Origin: Bradyrhizobium sp. BTAi1
GTDB taxonomy: Bacteria; Pseudomonadota; Alphaproteobacteria; Rhizobiales; Xanthobacteraceae
NCBI RefSeq assembly: GCF_000015165.1
Contig: NC_009485.1
Location: forward strand, 5,351,501 to 5,415,500
Direction: 5' to 3'
DNA length: 64,000 nt
This document shows positions 7,359-17,078 of this stretch, piece by piece. The notes under the pieces were generated by a model. The model did not search any database. It had not been told where the DNA came from and saw nothing but the letters and a program-made list of their open reading frames with translations. The translations under genes and the position numbers were made by a program. The stretch's first letter is position 1; every line of letters begins with the position of its first letter.

Positions 7359-9353
7359 ATGGCGACAATCCGAGCTCATGAGGGCGCCTCGAATGCGAGG
7401 ACCGGCCGTGTGGTCGGCGTGTGGCAGCGCCCGGACACCATCGTGAGTTCGACCGAGTATCGTCCCGACATCGACTGCCTGCGCGCGTTTGCCGTGTCGT
7501 CGGTGATCGCATTCCATTACGACATCTCGCCGTTCCGCAGCGGTTATGTCGGTGTGGACGTCTTCTTCGTGATCTCGGGCTTTCTGATCACCCGGATCAT
7601 CCGCGCGGAGACCCGTGCCGGCACGTTTTCGATCGCGGCCTTCTATCGGCGTCGCGCCCGCCGCATCCTGCCGGCCGCCTTTGCGATGCTGTGCGCCACC
7701 TTGCTGGCGGCGTGCGTCGTCCTGTTGCCGCAGCAGACCTTGTCCGCGGCGCAGCAGGCGCTTTCCGTCCTGGCGTTCAGCTCGAACATCCTGTTCTGGT
7801 CCCAGCAGGGCTATTTCGACGCGGCCGCCATCACCAAGCCGCTGCTGCACACCTGGTCGCTCGGCGTCGAGGAGCAATATTACTTCATCTTCCCCGCGCT
7901 CGCGCCGGCCATCTTCGCACGACGGCGGTCGCTGATGCTGGCGAGCCTGGTTGCGATCTGTGTCGCCTCGTTCCTGCTCTGCGTGGTGCAGACCCGGATC
8001 CAGCCGGCAGCCGCCTTCTATCTGCTGCCGGCGCGCGCCTGGCAGCTCGCGCTTGGCGCGCTGCTCGCGGTCGAGATCGTGCCGCCACTCCGAAGCCAGC
8101 GACTTCGTATCGGCGCGGCGACCTTGGGATGGATCGCGCTCGGCGCCTCGGTCAATGTGTTCTCGCCGCGCACGCCCTACCCCGGCGTCGCCGCGCTGCT
8201 GCCCTGCCTCGGCACGGCCGCGGTGATCTGGGCCCAGCCGACACCGAACAGGCTCGTCCTCGCGGCCACACGCCCGATGATCGCCGTCGGCCTGTGGTCC
8301 TACTCGCTCTATCTCTGGCACTGGCCGGTCGTCTCCTTCGCAACCGCCATCTGGGGTCCGCCGAGCTCGGCGATGGACAAGCTCGGTCTGCTCGCCGCCT
8401 GCACCGCGCTGGCGCTGGCGAGCTTCTATCTGGTCGAGCAGCCGGCACGCCGCGCCGAATGGCCGGTCACGGCGCGGAGGCTCGCGGCGAGCGGCGCCGC
8501 GGCGCTGCTGATTGCGGTCATCACGATCTGGTCCGCCGGCTTTCCCGGCCGTTTCTCGCCGCAACAGCAGGCTTTGGCGGGTTTTATCAACTACGACCAC
8601 AGCGGCGTCTATGAGGAAGGCACCTGCTTCCTGAGCCCGGGTCAGACGTTCGAAGCGTTGCAGCCGTCGTGCCTCGCGCGCGGTCCCGGCTCCAACATCC
8701 TGCTGTGGGGCGACAGCCATGCCGCGCACCTCGTTGACGGGCTGAAGCGGGCCATGCCGCAGGCGACGTTGCGCCGCGCCACGATGGCGCAGTGCGTTCC
8801 CTACCTGGAACGCGGCCAGTCGGCGGCGTGCGGCGAATTCAATCGCCGCCTGCCTGAGCTGCTGCGCGAGCACGCGCCTGATATCGTGATCCTCTCCGGC
8901 AATTGGACGCGCAGCGTGATGGCGCCGGCCGCGCGCGCGGATCTGTTTGCCACGATCGCCGCGGCGACGGCCGCCGGCAGCCGCGTCGTGGTGATCGGGC
9001 CGAGCCCGCAATTCGACCGGCCCTTGCCTTATCTGCTGATCGCTTCATCGCGCTTCGGCGTCGACAGCGACGGCCATGTGCCGGCGATGTTCTTCGCGGT
9101 CGACGCCTTCCTTCGCGACCTGCTGAAGACCATGCCGCAGACGGACTACGTGTCGCTGCTTGATCTGCTCTGCCCCGACAAGCACTGCGTGCTGCAGACG
9201 GCGGACGGCGCTCCCCTCGCCTGGGACGACGGCCACTTCACCGCGCAGGGATCGGAGCTTGCGGCCACCCGCATCGTCGCGGCGTCGCCGGCGCTGAGCT
9301 CGGCCGGCACCATAACGTCCATCGGCGAACAAGGCGCTGCGCAATCGCGCTAG
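7359..9353 (+). CDS. Acyltransferase-3 / SGNH fusion, O-antigen acetylase type
   Basis: About 664 residues. The N-terminal half is an OafA-like acyltransferase-3 domain (YRPDIDCLRAFAV, catalytic-type His in AFHYD, GVDVFFVISGFLI, SLYLWHWP, about ten membrane helices). The C-terminal half is an exported SGNH hydrolase domain with GDSHAAH near residue 451 and the Asp-x-x-His-type DDGHF near 622. Such fusions move acetyl groups across the inner membrane onto surface polysaccharide. The start is uncertain: ATG 7359 is used, but GTG 7443, just before the domain, has equal support and neither has a clear Shine-Dalgarno. Its stop overlaps that of the convergent next gene. Confidence 0.88.
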   Translation: MATIRAHEGASNARTGRVVGVWQRPDTIVSSTEYRPDIDCLRAFAVSSVIAFHYDISPFRSGYVGVDVFFVISGFLITRIIRAETRAGTFSIAAFYRRRARRILPAAFAMLCATLLAACVVLLPQQTLSAAQQALSVLAFSSNILFWSQQGYFDAAAITKPLLHTWSLGVEEQYYFIFPALAPAIFARRRSLMLASLVAICVASFLLCVVQTRIQPAAAFYLLPARAWQLALGALLAVEIVPPLRSQRLRIGAATLGWIALGASVNVFSPRTPYPGVAALLPCLGTAAVIWAQPTPNRLVLAATRPMIAVGLWSYSLYLWHWPVVSFATAIWGPPSSAMDKLGLLAACTALALASFYLVEQPARRAEWPVTARRLAASGAAALLIAVITIWSAGFPGRFSPQQQALAGFINYDHSGVYEEGTCFLSPGQTFEALQPSCLARGPGSNILLWGDSHAAHLVDGLKRAMPQATLRRATMAQCVPYLERGQSAACGEFNRRLPELLREHAPDIVILSGNWTRSVMAPAARADLFATIAAATAAGSRVVVIGPSPQFDRPLPYLLIASSRFGVDSDGHVPAMFFAVDAFLRDLLKTMPQTDYVSLLDLLCPDKHCVLQTADGAPLAWDDGHFTAQGSELAATRIVAASPALSSAGTITSIGEQGAAQSR

Positions 9354-11248
9354 TCGTCTGCCAGGAACCGCGCAAAGATCGGGGCGGCGCGCTCGCCCAT
9401 GCGCTGCGCTCCTGCCACGGTGAAGTGACCGGCATCCTGAAACAGCCACACGCCGTCCTGCACGACCGGACAGTCCCGGTCGCAATAAACCTCGGACGGC
9501 CTGAGCAGCGCCACCTTGGCCAATGGCCTGATCGCCTGCGACAGCACGGCATCGATGGTGCGATTGGCGGCGACGGCTTCGGCCTTCGGCACGGGATCGC
9601 ACGGCTTGGCCGGCGCATGCCAGCGCGGTCCCGGCAGCATGCGCAGCTGATCGAAGCCGCAATTCACCGGCCTGACCTGGCCGCCGATGACCAGGAAATG
9701 CCGGCCCGGCCGGTCGAGCAGACGGATCGTCTCGACCAGATCGGCCGCGACCTCGGCGTTGCGGGCCTCGGCCGCTGGGCCGTCACCGAGATCCAGATAG
9801 TTCTGCCAAGCTTGGCCGATCACGACGTAATCGGCTTGCGATTGCCGGACCCGCGGCAGTTCGCTGTCGCGCAGCTCCGCGCAGACCCGTGCGCGCGCTC
9901 CTTCGGCGCTCAGACCCGACAGAACCGGACAGCCGCTCATCGTCGAGACATGTCCGATCATGCCGCGGGTCTTGAGGGTCGTATCGAGTGCGGCGACATA
10001 TTGCTGCACATAGGAATCGCCCAGCAGCTCGACGCCGCGCGTGCCCGCGAGGTCGCCAAATACGCAGATGCGATCGACCGCGCGGCCGCATTTGTTGAGA
10101 CCGAAGCCCTGCAATTGGAACAGCGCAAGCTGATCTGCCGGCAGCCGCGAGACGACGCCATGGGCGCGGAACGTCAGATGGGTGACCGCGGTGACGGCGA
10201 GCAGAACGGACGCGAAGCCGGCCACCTGCGTCCAGCGCGGCCAGCGCAGCCGGCGCATCGGCTGCTCGACCGCGACGAACATGAGCGCCGCCAGTGCCGC
10301 CATCAGCGCAAGCTGTGCGACAAGTCCCGCGAATGTCTGCGCGGCGTCGCCGAAGATGAAGCCGGCGAAAAAGATCACCGGCCAATGCACGAGATAGAGC
10401 GAGTAGGACGCCGCGCCGATGGCACGGACCGGACCAGCCATCATCAGCGATGTCGGCGCGTTGGCTGCGATGATGATCATGGCCGCGAGGCACGGCAGGA
10501 TCGCGGCCACGCCTGCATAGGCCTGATAGCGCCCGATCACCGCGAGGCTGCCGAGCAGGACGACATCGCCGCAGGCCGCCGCGACGGCGCGGGCCCGCGG
10601 CGCCGATGCGAGACGCGCCTCCAGCGGAATGGCGAGCGCCCCGAGCGCGAACTCGAACACCCGGAATGGCGTCAGGAAGAACACGGCGTCGGAATCATAA
10701 GGCAAGTACAGGATCGCCAGGACGAAGGACGCCAATCCGACGGCCGCGATGGCGCGAAACACCGCCCGGCCATGGCCGATCCACATCAGGAGCAGCGGCG
10801 CCAACGCATAGAACTGCACTTCCAGCGACAGCGACCACAGATGCAACAGCGGCAGCTGGTCCGCATTCGGCGCGAAATAGGCGCTCGCCTCGCGCCAATA
10901 TTGCACGTTGGCGATCGACAGCAGCCCGTGCGTCGCCTCCTTCGCCAGCTGGCGCAGGGCTTCGGGCGACAGGAACAGCCAGCCGACCGCAAAGCTCGCG
11001 GCAATCGTCGTGATCAGCGCCGGCAGGATGCGCCGCGCGCGCCGCAGATAGAACTCCGACAGCGCGAACCGTCCGGCCCTGAGATCGCGCAGGATCTGGC
11101 CGGTGATGAGATAGCCGGAGATGACGAAGAAGATGTCGACGCCGGCGAAGCCCGCCTCGAAGCCCGCAATTCTCAGGTGGAAGAGAATGACGATGATGAC
11201 GGCGATGGCCCGGAGGCCATCGATGTCAGCACGATGATTGCGTTGCAA
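9350..11248 (-). CDS. Acyltransferase-3 / SGNH fusion, paralogue A
   Basis: About 632 residues with the same architecture: HRADIDGLRAIAV, ILFHLR, GVDIFFVISGYLITG, SLYLVHWP, then an SGNH domain with GDSYVQQY and DAGHFTVAGAQ. I chose TTG 11248, preceded by GGGGTGG at good spacing, because it puts the domain start where the adjacent paralogue has it. The frame stays open to another TTG at 11353, with GTG at 11296, but that stretch has no recognisable protein character. It is more similar to the next gene than to the divergent copy at 7.4-9.4 kb. Probably O-acylates an exopolysaccharide, lipopolysaccharide or peptidoglycan. Confidence 0.88.
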   Translation of the reverse strand: MQRNHRADIDGLRAIAVIIVILFHLRIAGFEAGFAGVDIFFVISGYLITGQILRDLRAGRFALSEFYLRRARRILPALITTIAASFAVGWLFLSPEALRQLAKEATHGLLSIANVQYWREASAYFAPNADQLPLLHLWSLSLEVQFYALAPLLLMWIGHGRAVFRAIAAVGLASFVLAILYLPYDSDAVFFLTPFRVFEFALGALAIPLEARLASAPRARAVAAACGDVVLLGSLAVIGRYQAYAGVAAILPCLAAMIIIAANAPTSLMMAGPVRAIGAASYSLYLVHWPVIFFAGFIFGDAAQTFAGLVAQLALMAALAALMFVAVEQPMRRLRWPRWTQVAGFASVLLAVTAVTHLTFRAHGVVSRLPADQLALFQLQGFGLNKCGRAVDRICVFGDLAGTRGVELLGDSYVQQYVAALDTTLKTRGMIGHVSTMSGCPVLSGLSAEGARARVCAELRDSELPRVRQSQADYVVIGQAWQNYLDLGDGPAAEARNAEVAADLVETIRLLDRPGRHFLVIGGQVRPVNCGFDQLRMLPGPRWHAPAKPCDPVPKAEAVAANRTIDAVLSQAIRPLAKVALLRPSEVYCDRDCPVVQDGVWLFQDAGHFTVAGAQRMGERAAPIFARFLADD

Positions 11249-11459
11249 TGTGGTCCACCCCGTGCATCCTTCGAGGCGGACGAGATGCGCAGACACGAAT
11301 GGCAACAGCGGGAAACAGTCGTGACGCGATCGGACCAATGTGGTGTCGGACAACAGGCGGGCCTGAGGCAGAGCCGCCGCGCATAAGAGCGGCCTTGGAC
11401 ACCAGAAAGGCTGTGGCGATCGGCGGCCGCAGCTCCGCGCGACGGCCGGCGATCGTCAG

Positions 11460-13376
11460 CTAGGGTTGCGACACGCCGGACAAGACATGGGAGATCTGGG
11501 CGACCGCCCGTTGGCCCATCAGCTGCGCGCCCGCCACGGTGAAGTGGCCGGCATCGAGGAACAGCCAGACGCCATCGTCACGGACGATGGGACAGCTCTC
11601 GCCGCAATAGATCTCGGCCGGCCGCAGCAGCTCGGCATTGCTGCGTTGCTCGAGCGCCGCCGCCAGCACAGCATCGATCTCGCGGCTGTCGGCACGCGCG
11701 CTGGCTGCTGCCAACGGCCGACAGGGCGCCGGCGGCGCGTGCCACAACGGGCCGGGTTGCATGCGCACCGAGTCGAAGCTGCAGTCCGTTGGCCGCACCT
11801 GGCCGCCGATGATCAGGAAGCGCCGCCCCGGCCGATCGAGCAGGCGCAGCAGGGCCTGCAGCCCGTCGCGAATCTCTGCCGCCTGTCGCGCCTTGTCGGC
11901 GTCGGTGCCGTCCAGATACAGGTGCCAAGCCTGCCCGACCACGACGACATCGGCGGACGACGCTCTGACGCGCGACAGCTCGCGGTCGCGCAGGGCCACG
12001 CATTCGGCGACACGGGGCGGACGCGGAGCAACGCCGGGAAGCATCGGGCAGCCGCCGACGGTCGAGGTCGTGCCGCGGATGGCGCGCCGCTTGAGTGCGT
12101 CATCCAGCGCGGCCACGTAGTGGTGAACGTAGGAATCGCCCAGAAGCTCCAGCTGGCCTGCCCCTGCGGGATCGCCGAACTGGCAGAAATCGCTTGTCCG
12201 CGTACACGGGCTCATGCCGAAGCGTTGCAGCTCGAGCCGGGCGCGCTGCTCCGCGGGCAAGCGCCAGGTCACGCCATCGGCCTTGAACGTCGCATGGGTG
12301 GCCGCGGCGCACATCACGATCACTGCCGCGAAGGCGCAGGCCTGCTTCCACTGCACGCCCCGCATCTGCCGAACCGGCTGTTCGACGAGAAAAAACATCG
12401 CGGCCGTGAGCGCCGCCATGACCAGCAATTGCGTCACCACGCCGAGAGCGCTGCCTGCCGGCTCGCCGAAGATGAAGTGGGCGAAATAGATCACCGGCCA
12501 ATGCACGAGATAGAGCGAGTAGGACGAGCGCCCGACGGCCAGAACGGCGCGATTGGCGAACAGCCCTGTCGGCCGGTTGGCGGCGATGATGACCGCAATC
12601 GCGAGGCTCGGGGGCAAGGCGCCGAGCCCGGCCTCGCGCTGGAACCGCTCGATGACCAGGAGGCTTCCGCCGAGCACGGCATAGCCAAGCCAGGCGGCGA
12701 CGGTGCGCGCCGTCGGCCTGGTCGCGATCCGCCGCTCCAACACGATCGCCAGCGCGCCGAGCACGAATTCGAACGCGCGGAACGGCGTGAGGAAGAACAC
12801 GGCCTCGGGATCTCTCGGCAGCCACAGGATCGCCGCCGCGAGCGACACCGCTCCTGCCAGCGCGATGCCCGCAAACACGTGCCGGGTCCGGTTCAACAGC
12901 ACCAGCATCAGGGGACTGACGAGATAGAACTGCTCCTCGGCCGACAGCGACCACAGATGCAGCAGGCCGAGCTGGTCCGAGCTCGGGGCGAAATATTGGT
13001 TGGCCTCGCGCCAATATTGGATGTTGGCGATCGACAACAGGCCGTGCGTCGCCTCCTTGGCCAGCTGACGCAACGCGTCGGGCGGAAGCCACAGCCAGCC
13101 GATCGCGACGCTGAGCATGATGGTGGCGATGAGGGCCGGCAGAATGCGGCGCGCGCGGCGGGTGTAGAATGCGGCAAAGGAGAAGCTGCCGCGGTCGAGG
13201 TCACGCAGGATGTGTCCGGTGATCAGATATCCGGAGATGACGAAAAAAATGTCGACCCCGGCGAAGCCTCCACCGAAGCCGCTCACTTTGAGGTGAAACA
13301 ACACGACGACGGCGACGGCGATGGCGCGCAGACCGTCAATATCGGCGCGATACGCGCCAGAGCTCTTTACGGCCAT
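11460..13376 (-). CDS. Acyltransferase-3 / SGNH fusion, paralogue B
   Basis: 638 residues, ATG 13376. Closely parallels paralogue A along the whole length: YRADIDGLRAIAV, GVDIFFVISGYLITG, RRARRILPALI, ATHGLLSIAN, SSYSLYLVHWPVIYF, GDSYVHHY, DGVWLFLDAGHFTVAG. The two genes are consecutive on one strand with a 211-bp gap, so they look like a tandem duplication that has since diverged. Conserved cysteine pairs in the SGNH part (for example YCGESCP) are shared. The substrate is unknown. Confidence 0.9.
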   Translation of the reverse strand: MAVKSSGAYRADIDGLRAIAVAVVVLFHLKVSGFGGGFAGVDIFFVISGYLITGHILRDLDRGSFSFAAFYTRRARRILPALIATIMLSVAIGWLWLPPDALRQLAKEATHGLLSIANIQYWREANQYFAPSSDQLGLLHLWSLSAEEQFYLVSPLMLVLLNRTRHVFAGIALAGAVSLAAAILWLPRDPEAVFFLTPFRAFEFVLGALAIVLERRIATRPTARTVAAWLGYAVLGGSLLVIERFQREAGLGALPPSLAIAVIIAANRPTGLFANRAVLAVGRSSYSLYLVHWPVIYFAHFIFGEPAGSALGVVTQLLVMAALTAAMFFLVEQPVRQMRGVQWKQACAFAAVIVMCAAATHATFKADGVTWRLPAEQRARLELQRFGMSPCTRTSDFCQFGDPAGAGQLELLGDSYVHHYVAALDDALKRRAIRGTTSTVGGCPMLPGVAPRPPRVAECVALRDRELSRVRASSADVVVVGQAWHLYLDGTDADKARQAAEIRDGLQALLRLLDRPGRRFLIIGGQVRPTDCSFDSVRMQPGPLWHAPPAPCRPLAAASARADSREIDAVLAAALEQRSNAELLRPAEIYCGESCPIVRDDGVWLFLDAGHFTVAGAQLMGQRAVAQISHVLSGVSQP

Positions 13377-13832
13377 ATCAAGATCGATCGAACAACCGAC
13401 GCCGCGGCGCTGGCTGAACCTTCAGCCGGGAGGGCATCAAGAGATCGACCCGATCGGCCCGCATCATTGGTGTCGCGAGGCAGGACATTGGCCGGGCGGT
13501 GCTGACAAGATGGCGGGAACGGCTATGTTTGGCCCAACGTCCAGACGTCATGGGGCCGGCCGCAGCCGAAGGATGGTCGAACCAGGACGTGAAGCCACGA
13601 AGCCATGACGGCGGATTTCAAGACCGCGGATGTCATGCGGGCGGGTTTGCCGTCGGTCCATGTCGCAATTCTCAGCATCCTGATGCACGGTCCTGGGAAG
13701 CTGACTTCGTTGAGCTTCTCCCGGAGTAGCGGCCATCTACCACGGATTCCGTGGATTGAGGAGGCCGGAAAGTCCGTCCCCCGGCCGATGCGCAGGTGCC
13801 GCTTGCGCCGGACCGCGCAGGCATGCAGTCGA
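13377..13832. other. 456-bp gap without a recognisable gene
   Basis: Lies between paralogue B's start and the TetR gene's stop. A plus-strand frame starting at 13605 runs antisense over the TetR gene and matches no family I know. The only structure I see is a 15-bp palindrome, CCACGGA-T-TCCGTGG, at 13740-13754. The gap presumably holds the paralogue B promoter. Confidence 0.4.
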
Positions 13833-14408
13833 CTAGGCGGTGCGCGCAGCGTCCTCCAGGATCACCTTTGCACAATCGCGCGCAGTGCGCACGGCTCCGT
13901 CATCCTGATAGATCAGGATCTGAGCGAGCGCGCCGTCATACAGCAGATTGAGCCGCGCAGAGACCTTGTCGCGGTGCGACCAGGTAACCGGAAGAAGACC
14001 CGAGAAGATCGCCCGCACCGCGTCCTTGTGCTCGCGCGCGATCTTCCGCACCGTCTCCGAGCCACCGCTCTCCGCGGTGGCGATCATGAATGCGCAGCCG
14101 CGGAACGTGTCGGATCGCGCCTTGACCGCGAGCAGGTCGAAGATCGTGAGGACCTTGTCGATCCCCTTGGCACGCGAGCGACGCAACCCGTCCTGGAGCG
14201 CCGCGACGACGGCGGCATGGCGGCGGGTCAGGCAGGCCGCGATCAGATCGTCCTTGCTCTCGAAATGGCGGTACATCGTCGCCTTGGCCACATCCGCTTC
14301 GCGGATAATGCGATCGATGCCGACGGCGTTGATGCCCTCGCGATAGAACAGGCCGCCAGCGACGTCGATGATGTGCTCGGCGATCGGAGGCAAAATGTCT
14401 AGGGGCAT
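13833..14408 (-). CDS. TetR/AcrR-family regulator
   Basis: 191 residues. The N-terminal helix-turn-helix is clear (GINAVGIDRIIREADVAKATMYRHFESKDDLI). A TetR ligand domain follows with FRGCAFMIATAE. ATG 14408. A TTG at 14420 would add four residues. It is the last gene of the minus-strand unit that contains the peptide-type ABC importer, 23 bp after the second ATPase gene, so it most likely controls that unit (inference). Confidence 0.88.
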   Translation of the reverse strand: MPLDILPPIAEHIIDVAGGLFYREGINAVGIDRIIREADVAKATMYRHFESKDDLIAACLTRRHAAVVAALQDGLRRSRAKGIDKVLTIFDLLAVKARSDTFRGCAFMIATAESGGSETVRKIAREHKDAVRAIFSGLLPVTWSHRDKVSARLNLLYDGALAQILIYQDDGAVRTARDCAKVILEDAARTA

Positions 14409-14431
14409 GAGCGAATCCAATCGTAACGAAG

Positions 14432-15220
14432 CTAGCCTCTCAGGACGGGTTCGGGCGCGGACGCCAGCAAGGTCCGCGTATACGCCATCCGCGGCGTGTC
14501 GAGAACAGCACTTGCCGGTCCGGATTCCACGATCGTTCCCTGATGCATGACGGCAATCCGGTCGGCAAGATAGGACACAACCGAGATGTCGTGAGTGATG
14601 AACAGAATGGCGAGGCCGCGGCGCAGCAGCAGATCGGCGAGGAGATTGAGGATCTGCGCCTGCACCGACAAATCGAGCGCGGAGACCGCCTCATCGCAGA
14701 TCAGGACCTCGGGATTGCCCGCGAGTGCGCGGGCGATCCCGACGCGCTGGCGCTGGCCGCCGGAGAGTTCATGCGGACGCCGCCCCAGCAATGCGCCGGA
14801 CAGACCGACCGCGTCGAGCAGTTCCTCCGCCGCGCCCTTGCCCGCGTCGCCGCCGAGCAACCGGATCGGTTCGTTGAGGATCCGTGCCACCGAGAACCGC
14901 GGATTGAAGGCGGCACCGCTATCCTGAAACACCATGCCGAGTTTGCGACGCTGAACCCTGCTGCGTGCGGTAACGGCAAGCGGCACCCGTTCGCCGTCCA
15001 GCCGCAGCGTCCCGCTGTGCGGCGGGGTCAACCCGAGGATGGCGCGGGCCAGTGTCGACTTGCCGGATCCGGATTCGCCGATCACGGCCAGAACCTCGCC
15101 CCGATGCACCGCGAGCGACACGCCGCGGACGGCCTCGACGCGCCGCCCGGCCGTGGCGAAGGTGACCGACAGATCGTCCGCCTGCAGCAGCGGCTCGCTG
15201 CGCGCCAGCGCCAGGGTCAT
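14432..15220 (-). CDS. ABC transporter ATPase, DppF/OppF type
   Basis: 262 residues. Walker A GESGSGKST, Q-loop MVFQDSGAAFNPRF, signature LSGGQRQRVGIARAL, Walker B LICDEAVSALD and the H-loop ITHDISVV are all intact. Second ATPase of a peptide/nickel/opine-type importer. ATG 15220 overlaps the stop of the first ATPase gene by 4 bp (ATGA). It lacks most of the C-terminal oligopeptide extension seen in the partner ATPase. Confidence 0.92.
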   Translation of the reverse strand: MTLALARSEPLLQADDLSVTFATAGRRVEAVRGVSLAVHRGEVLAVIGESGSGKSTLARAILGLTPPHSGTLRLDGERVPLAVTARSRVQRRKLGMVFQDSGAAFNPRFSVARILNEPIRLLGGDAGKGAAEELLDAVGLSGALLGRRPHELSGGQRQRVGIARALAGNPEVLICDEAVSALDLSVQAQILNLLADLLLRRGLAILFITHDISVVSYLADRIAVMHQGTIVESGPASAVLDTPRMAYTRTLLASAPEPVLRG

Positions 15221-16215
15221 GGCAGGGCAACCTCCCGCCTCGGTGCAAACGGATGGTGGCAGGCGACACCGGCATCGCCGAGGCGCTGCGTTTCCGGCGC
15301 TTGCCGGCGGCACAAGGCGGTCATGGCGGCGCAACGGTCCGCGAAGGCACAGCCGCTGATCGCCTCTCCGGGAAGCGGCACACGGCCGGAGATCTCCGCA
15401 AGACGCGGCCGCGGGCCACGCAGCGGACGACGGCGCGGCCGAGCTGCCAGCAGCGCGCGGGTGTAGGGATGCGCGGCGTCGGCAAGCGTCGCGGCCGACC
15501 GGGTTTCCACGGCGCGGCCGGCATACATCACCGCGACCCGGTCGGCCCAGCGCGAGACGAGGCCGAGATCATGGGTGATCAGGACCAGTGCCATGCCGCT
15601 GTCGCGGCGCAATTCGTCGAGCAGCGCCAGAATCTCGGCCTGGACGGTGGCGTCGAGTGCCGTGGTTGGTTCGTCGGCGATCAGTACGTCAGGCCGGTTG
15701 GCGATCGCGATCGCGATCAGGATCCGCTGTCGCATCCCGCCCGACAGCTGATGCGGAAAGGCCTGCAACAATTGCGCGCCCTCGCGAAGCCGCACCCGCG
15801 CGAGCAGACTCTCCGCCTCGCTGCGCGCCTGCGCGCGCGAGACGCTGCGATGCGCACGGATCGCCTCGACGATCTGTTCGCCAATGGTCAGCACCGGATT
15901 GAGCGCCGCCATGGGATCCTGAAACACCATGCCGACGCGCTGCCCGCGCAGACGGCGAAGCCGCCGCTCCGGCAGCCCTTCGATGCTGACGCCGCCGAGC
16001 ACGATCGTGCCGGACCTGATCCGCGCACCGTCGGGCAGCAGGCCTGCGAGCGCGAGCGCCGTCAACGATTTGCCGCAACCGGACTCGCCGACCAGCGCCA
16101 GCGTCTCGCCGCGGGCGACGTCGAGATCGAGACCACGCACAGCGTCGACCTCGCCGCGGGCGCTGCGCACGCCGACCTTCAGATCGCGCACGCTGAGAAC
16201 CGGAGCCGCGTTCAC
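15217..16215 (-). CDS. ABC transporter ATPase, DppD/OppD type
   Basis: 332 residues with Walker A GESGCGKS, signature LSGGMRQRILIAIAI, Walker B LIADEPTTALD and ITHDLGLVS. The C-terminal part has the cysteine-bearing oligopeptide-transporter extension (GCAFADRC...C...C), which in this family can carry an iron-sulfur cluster. The GTG start at 16215 overlaps the permease stop (GTGA), so translation is coupled. Energises import through the two permeases upstream. Confidence 0.92.
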   Translation of the reverse strand: MNAAPVLSVRDLKVGVRSARGEVDAVRGLDLDVARGETLALVGESGCGKSLTALALAGLLPDGARIRSGTIVLGGVSIEGLPERRLRRLRGQRVGMVFQDPMAALNPVLTIGEQIVEAIRAHRSVSRAQARSEAESLLARVRLREGAQLLQAFPHQLSGGMRQRILIAIAIANRPDVLIADEPTTALDATVQAEILALLDELRRDSGMALVLITHDLGLVSRWADRVAVMYAGRAVETRSAATLADAAHPYTRALLAARPRRRPLRGPRPRLAEISGRVPLPGEAISGCAFADRCAAMTALCRRQAPETQRLGDAGVACHHPFAPRREVALP

Positions 16216-17078
16216 GCGCCGTCTCCGCGGCGCAGCAACGCGGTCAAGCCGTCGCCGATCAGGCTGAGCGCCATGACGGTCACGACGATGGCGAGCCCCG
16301 GAATCAGTGTCATATAGGGTGCCGTCAGCAGCGCGTCGCGCGACGCGCCGATCATCCCTCCCCAACTGATGTGATTGCTGTCGCTGAGACCGAAGAACGC
16401 AAGTCCGGCCTCGGTCAGCACAGCGAGCGCCGTGAGGATGGAGGCCGCCACGATGATCGGCGGCAGCACGTTGGGCAAAATATGCGTGAGCATCACGCGC
16501 ACCGGGCCGCCGCCCATCGCCACGCAGATGCGGACATAGTCGAGTTCGCGAAGCGCCAGCGTCTCCGCCCGCACCAGCCGCGCCACCATCGACCAGCTCG
16601 TCAGGCCGATCGCCAGAACGATGAATTCGATCCGCGCCCCGAGGATCGCGACCAGGATGATCGCGAGCAGAAAATGCGGGATCACCTGGAAGAGCTCCGT
16701 CACGCGCATCAGGACATGATCCACCCAGCCGCCGAGATAGCCGGACAGCAGCCCGACGGTCGTCCCGACCGTCACCGCCAGCGCCGTGGCGGAAAAGCCG
16801 ACGATCAGCGAGATCCGCGCCCCGTGCACCAGCCCCGCCGCAATGTCGCGCCCGAGAATGTCGGTGCCCAGCGGAAACTGCGGATCGTCGCCCGGCGCAA
16901 GGAACGGCGCACCAGCAAGATCGAACGGATCGCCGGGATAGAGCCAATTGGCCAGGACGGCGATCACGACCTCGGCGGTGAGAATGACGAGACCTGAACG
17001 CAGCGCGAATGGCAGCCGCCGCAGCGTATCGAGGCGCAGCAGCGTCCGTGGCGCAGCGATGTCGGAGATCAGCGTCAT
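16212..17078 (-). CDS. ABC transporter permease, DppC/OppC type
   Basis: 288 residues with about six membrane helices. PLGTDILGRDIAAGLVHGARISL is the DppC-family signature, and the EAA loop reads ELDYVRICVAMGGGPVRVMLTHILPN. ATG 17078 overlaps the upstream permease stop by 4 bp. Second membrane subunit of the importer. Confidence 0.92.
   Translation of the reverse strand: MTLISDIAAPRTLLRLDTLRRLPFALRSGLVILTAEVVIAVLANWLYPGDPFDLAGAPFLAPGDDPQFPLGTDILGRDIAAGLVHGARISLIVGFSATALAVTVGTTVGLLSGYLGGWVDHVLMRVTELFQVIPHFLLAIILVAILGARIEFIVLAIGLTSWSMVARLVRAETLALRELDYVRICVAMGGGPVRVMLTHILPNVLPPIIVAASILTALAVLTEAGLAFFGLSDSNHISWGGMIGASRDALLTAPYMTLIPGLAIVVTVMALSLIGDGLTALLRRGDGA

Noticed and set aside
11249..11353. 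Upstream extension of acyltransferase paralogue A to TTG 11353
   Set aside because: The added residues are not protein-like, and the start at 11248 has the better ribosome site and matches the paralogue.
13740..13754. 15-bp palindrome CCACGGA-T-TCCGTGG
   Set aside because: It is at the 3' side of the TetR gene with no promoter nearby. Short palindromes of this size are common in GC-rich sequence.
13605..14402. Plus-strand frame that begins plausibly (MTADFKTADVMRAG)
   Set aside because: Most of it runs antisense over the TetR gene and the rest has no motif. The protein-like start alone is not enough.
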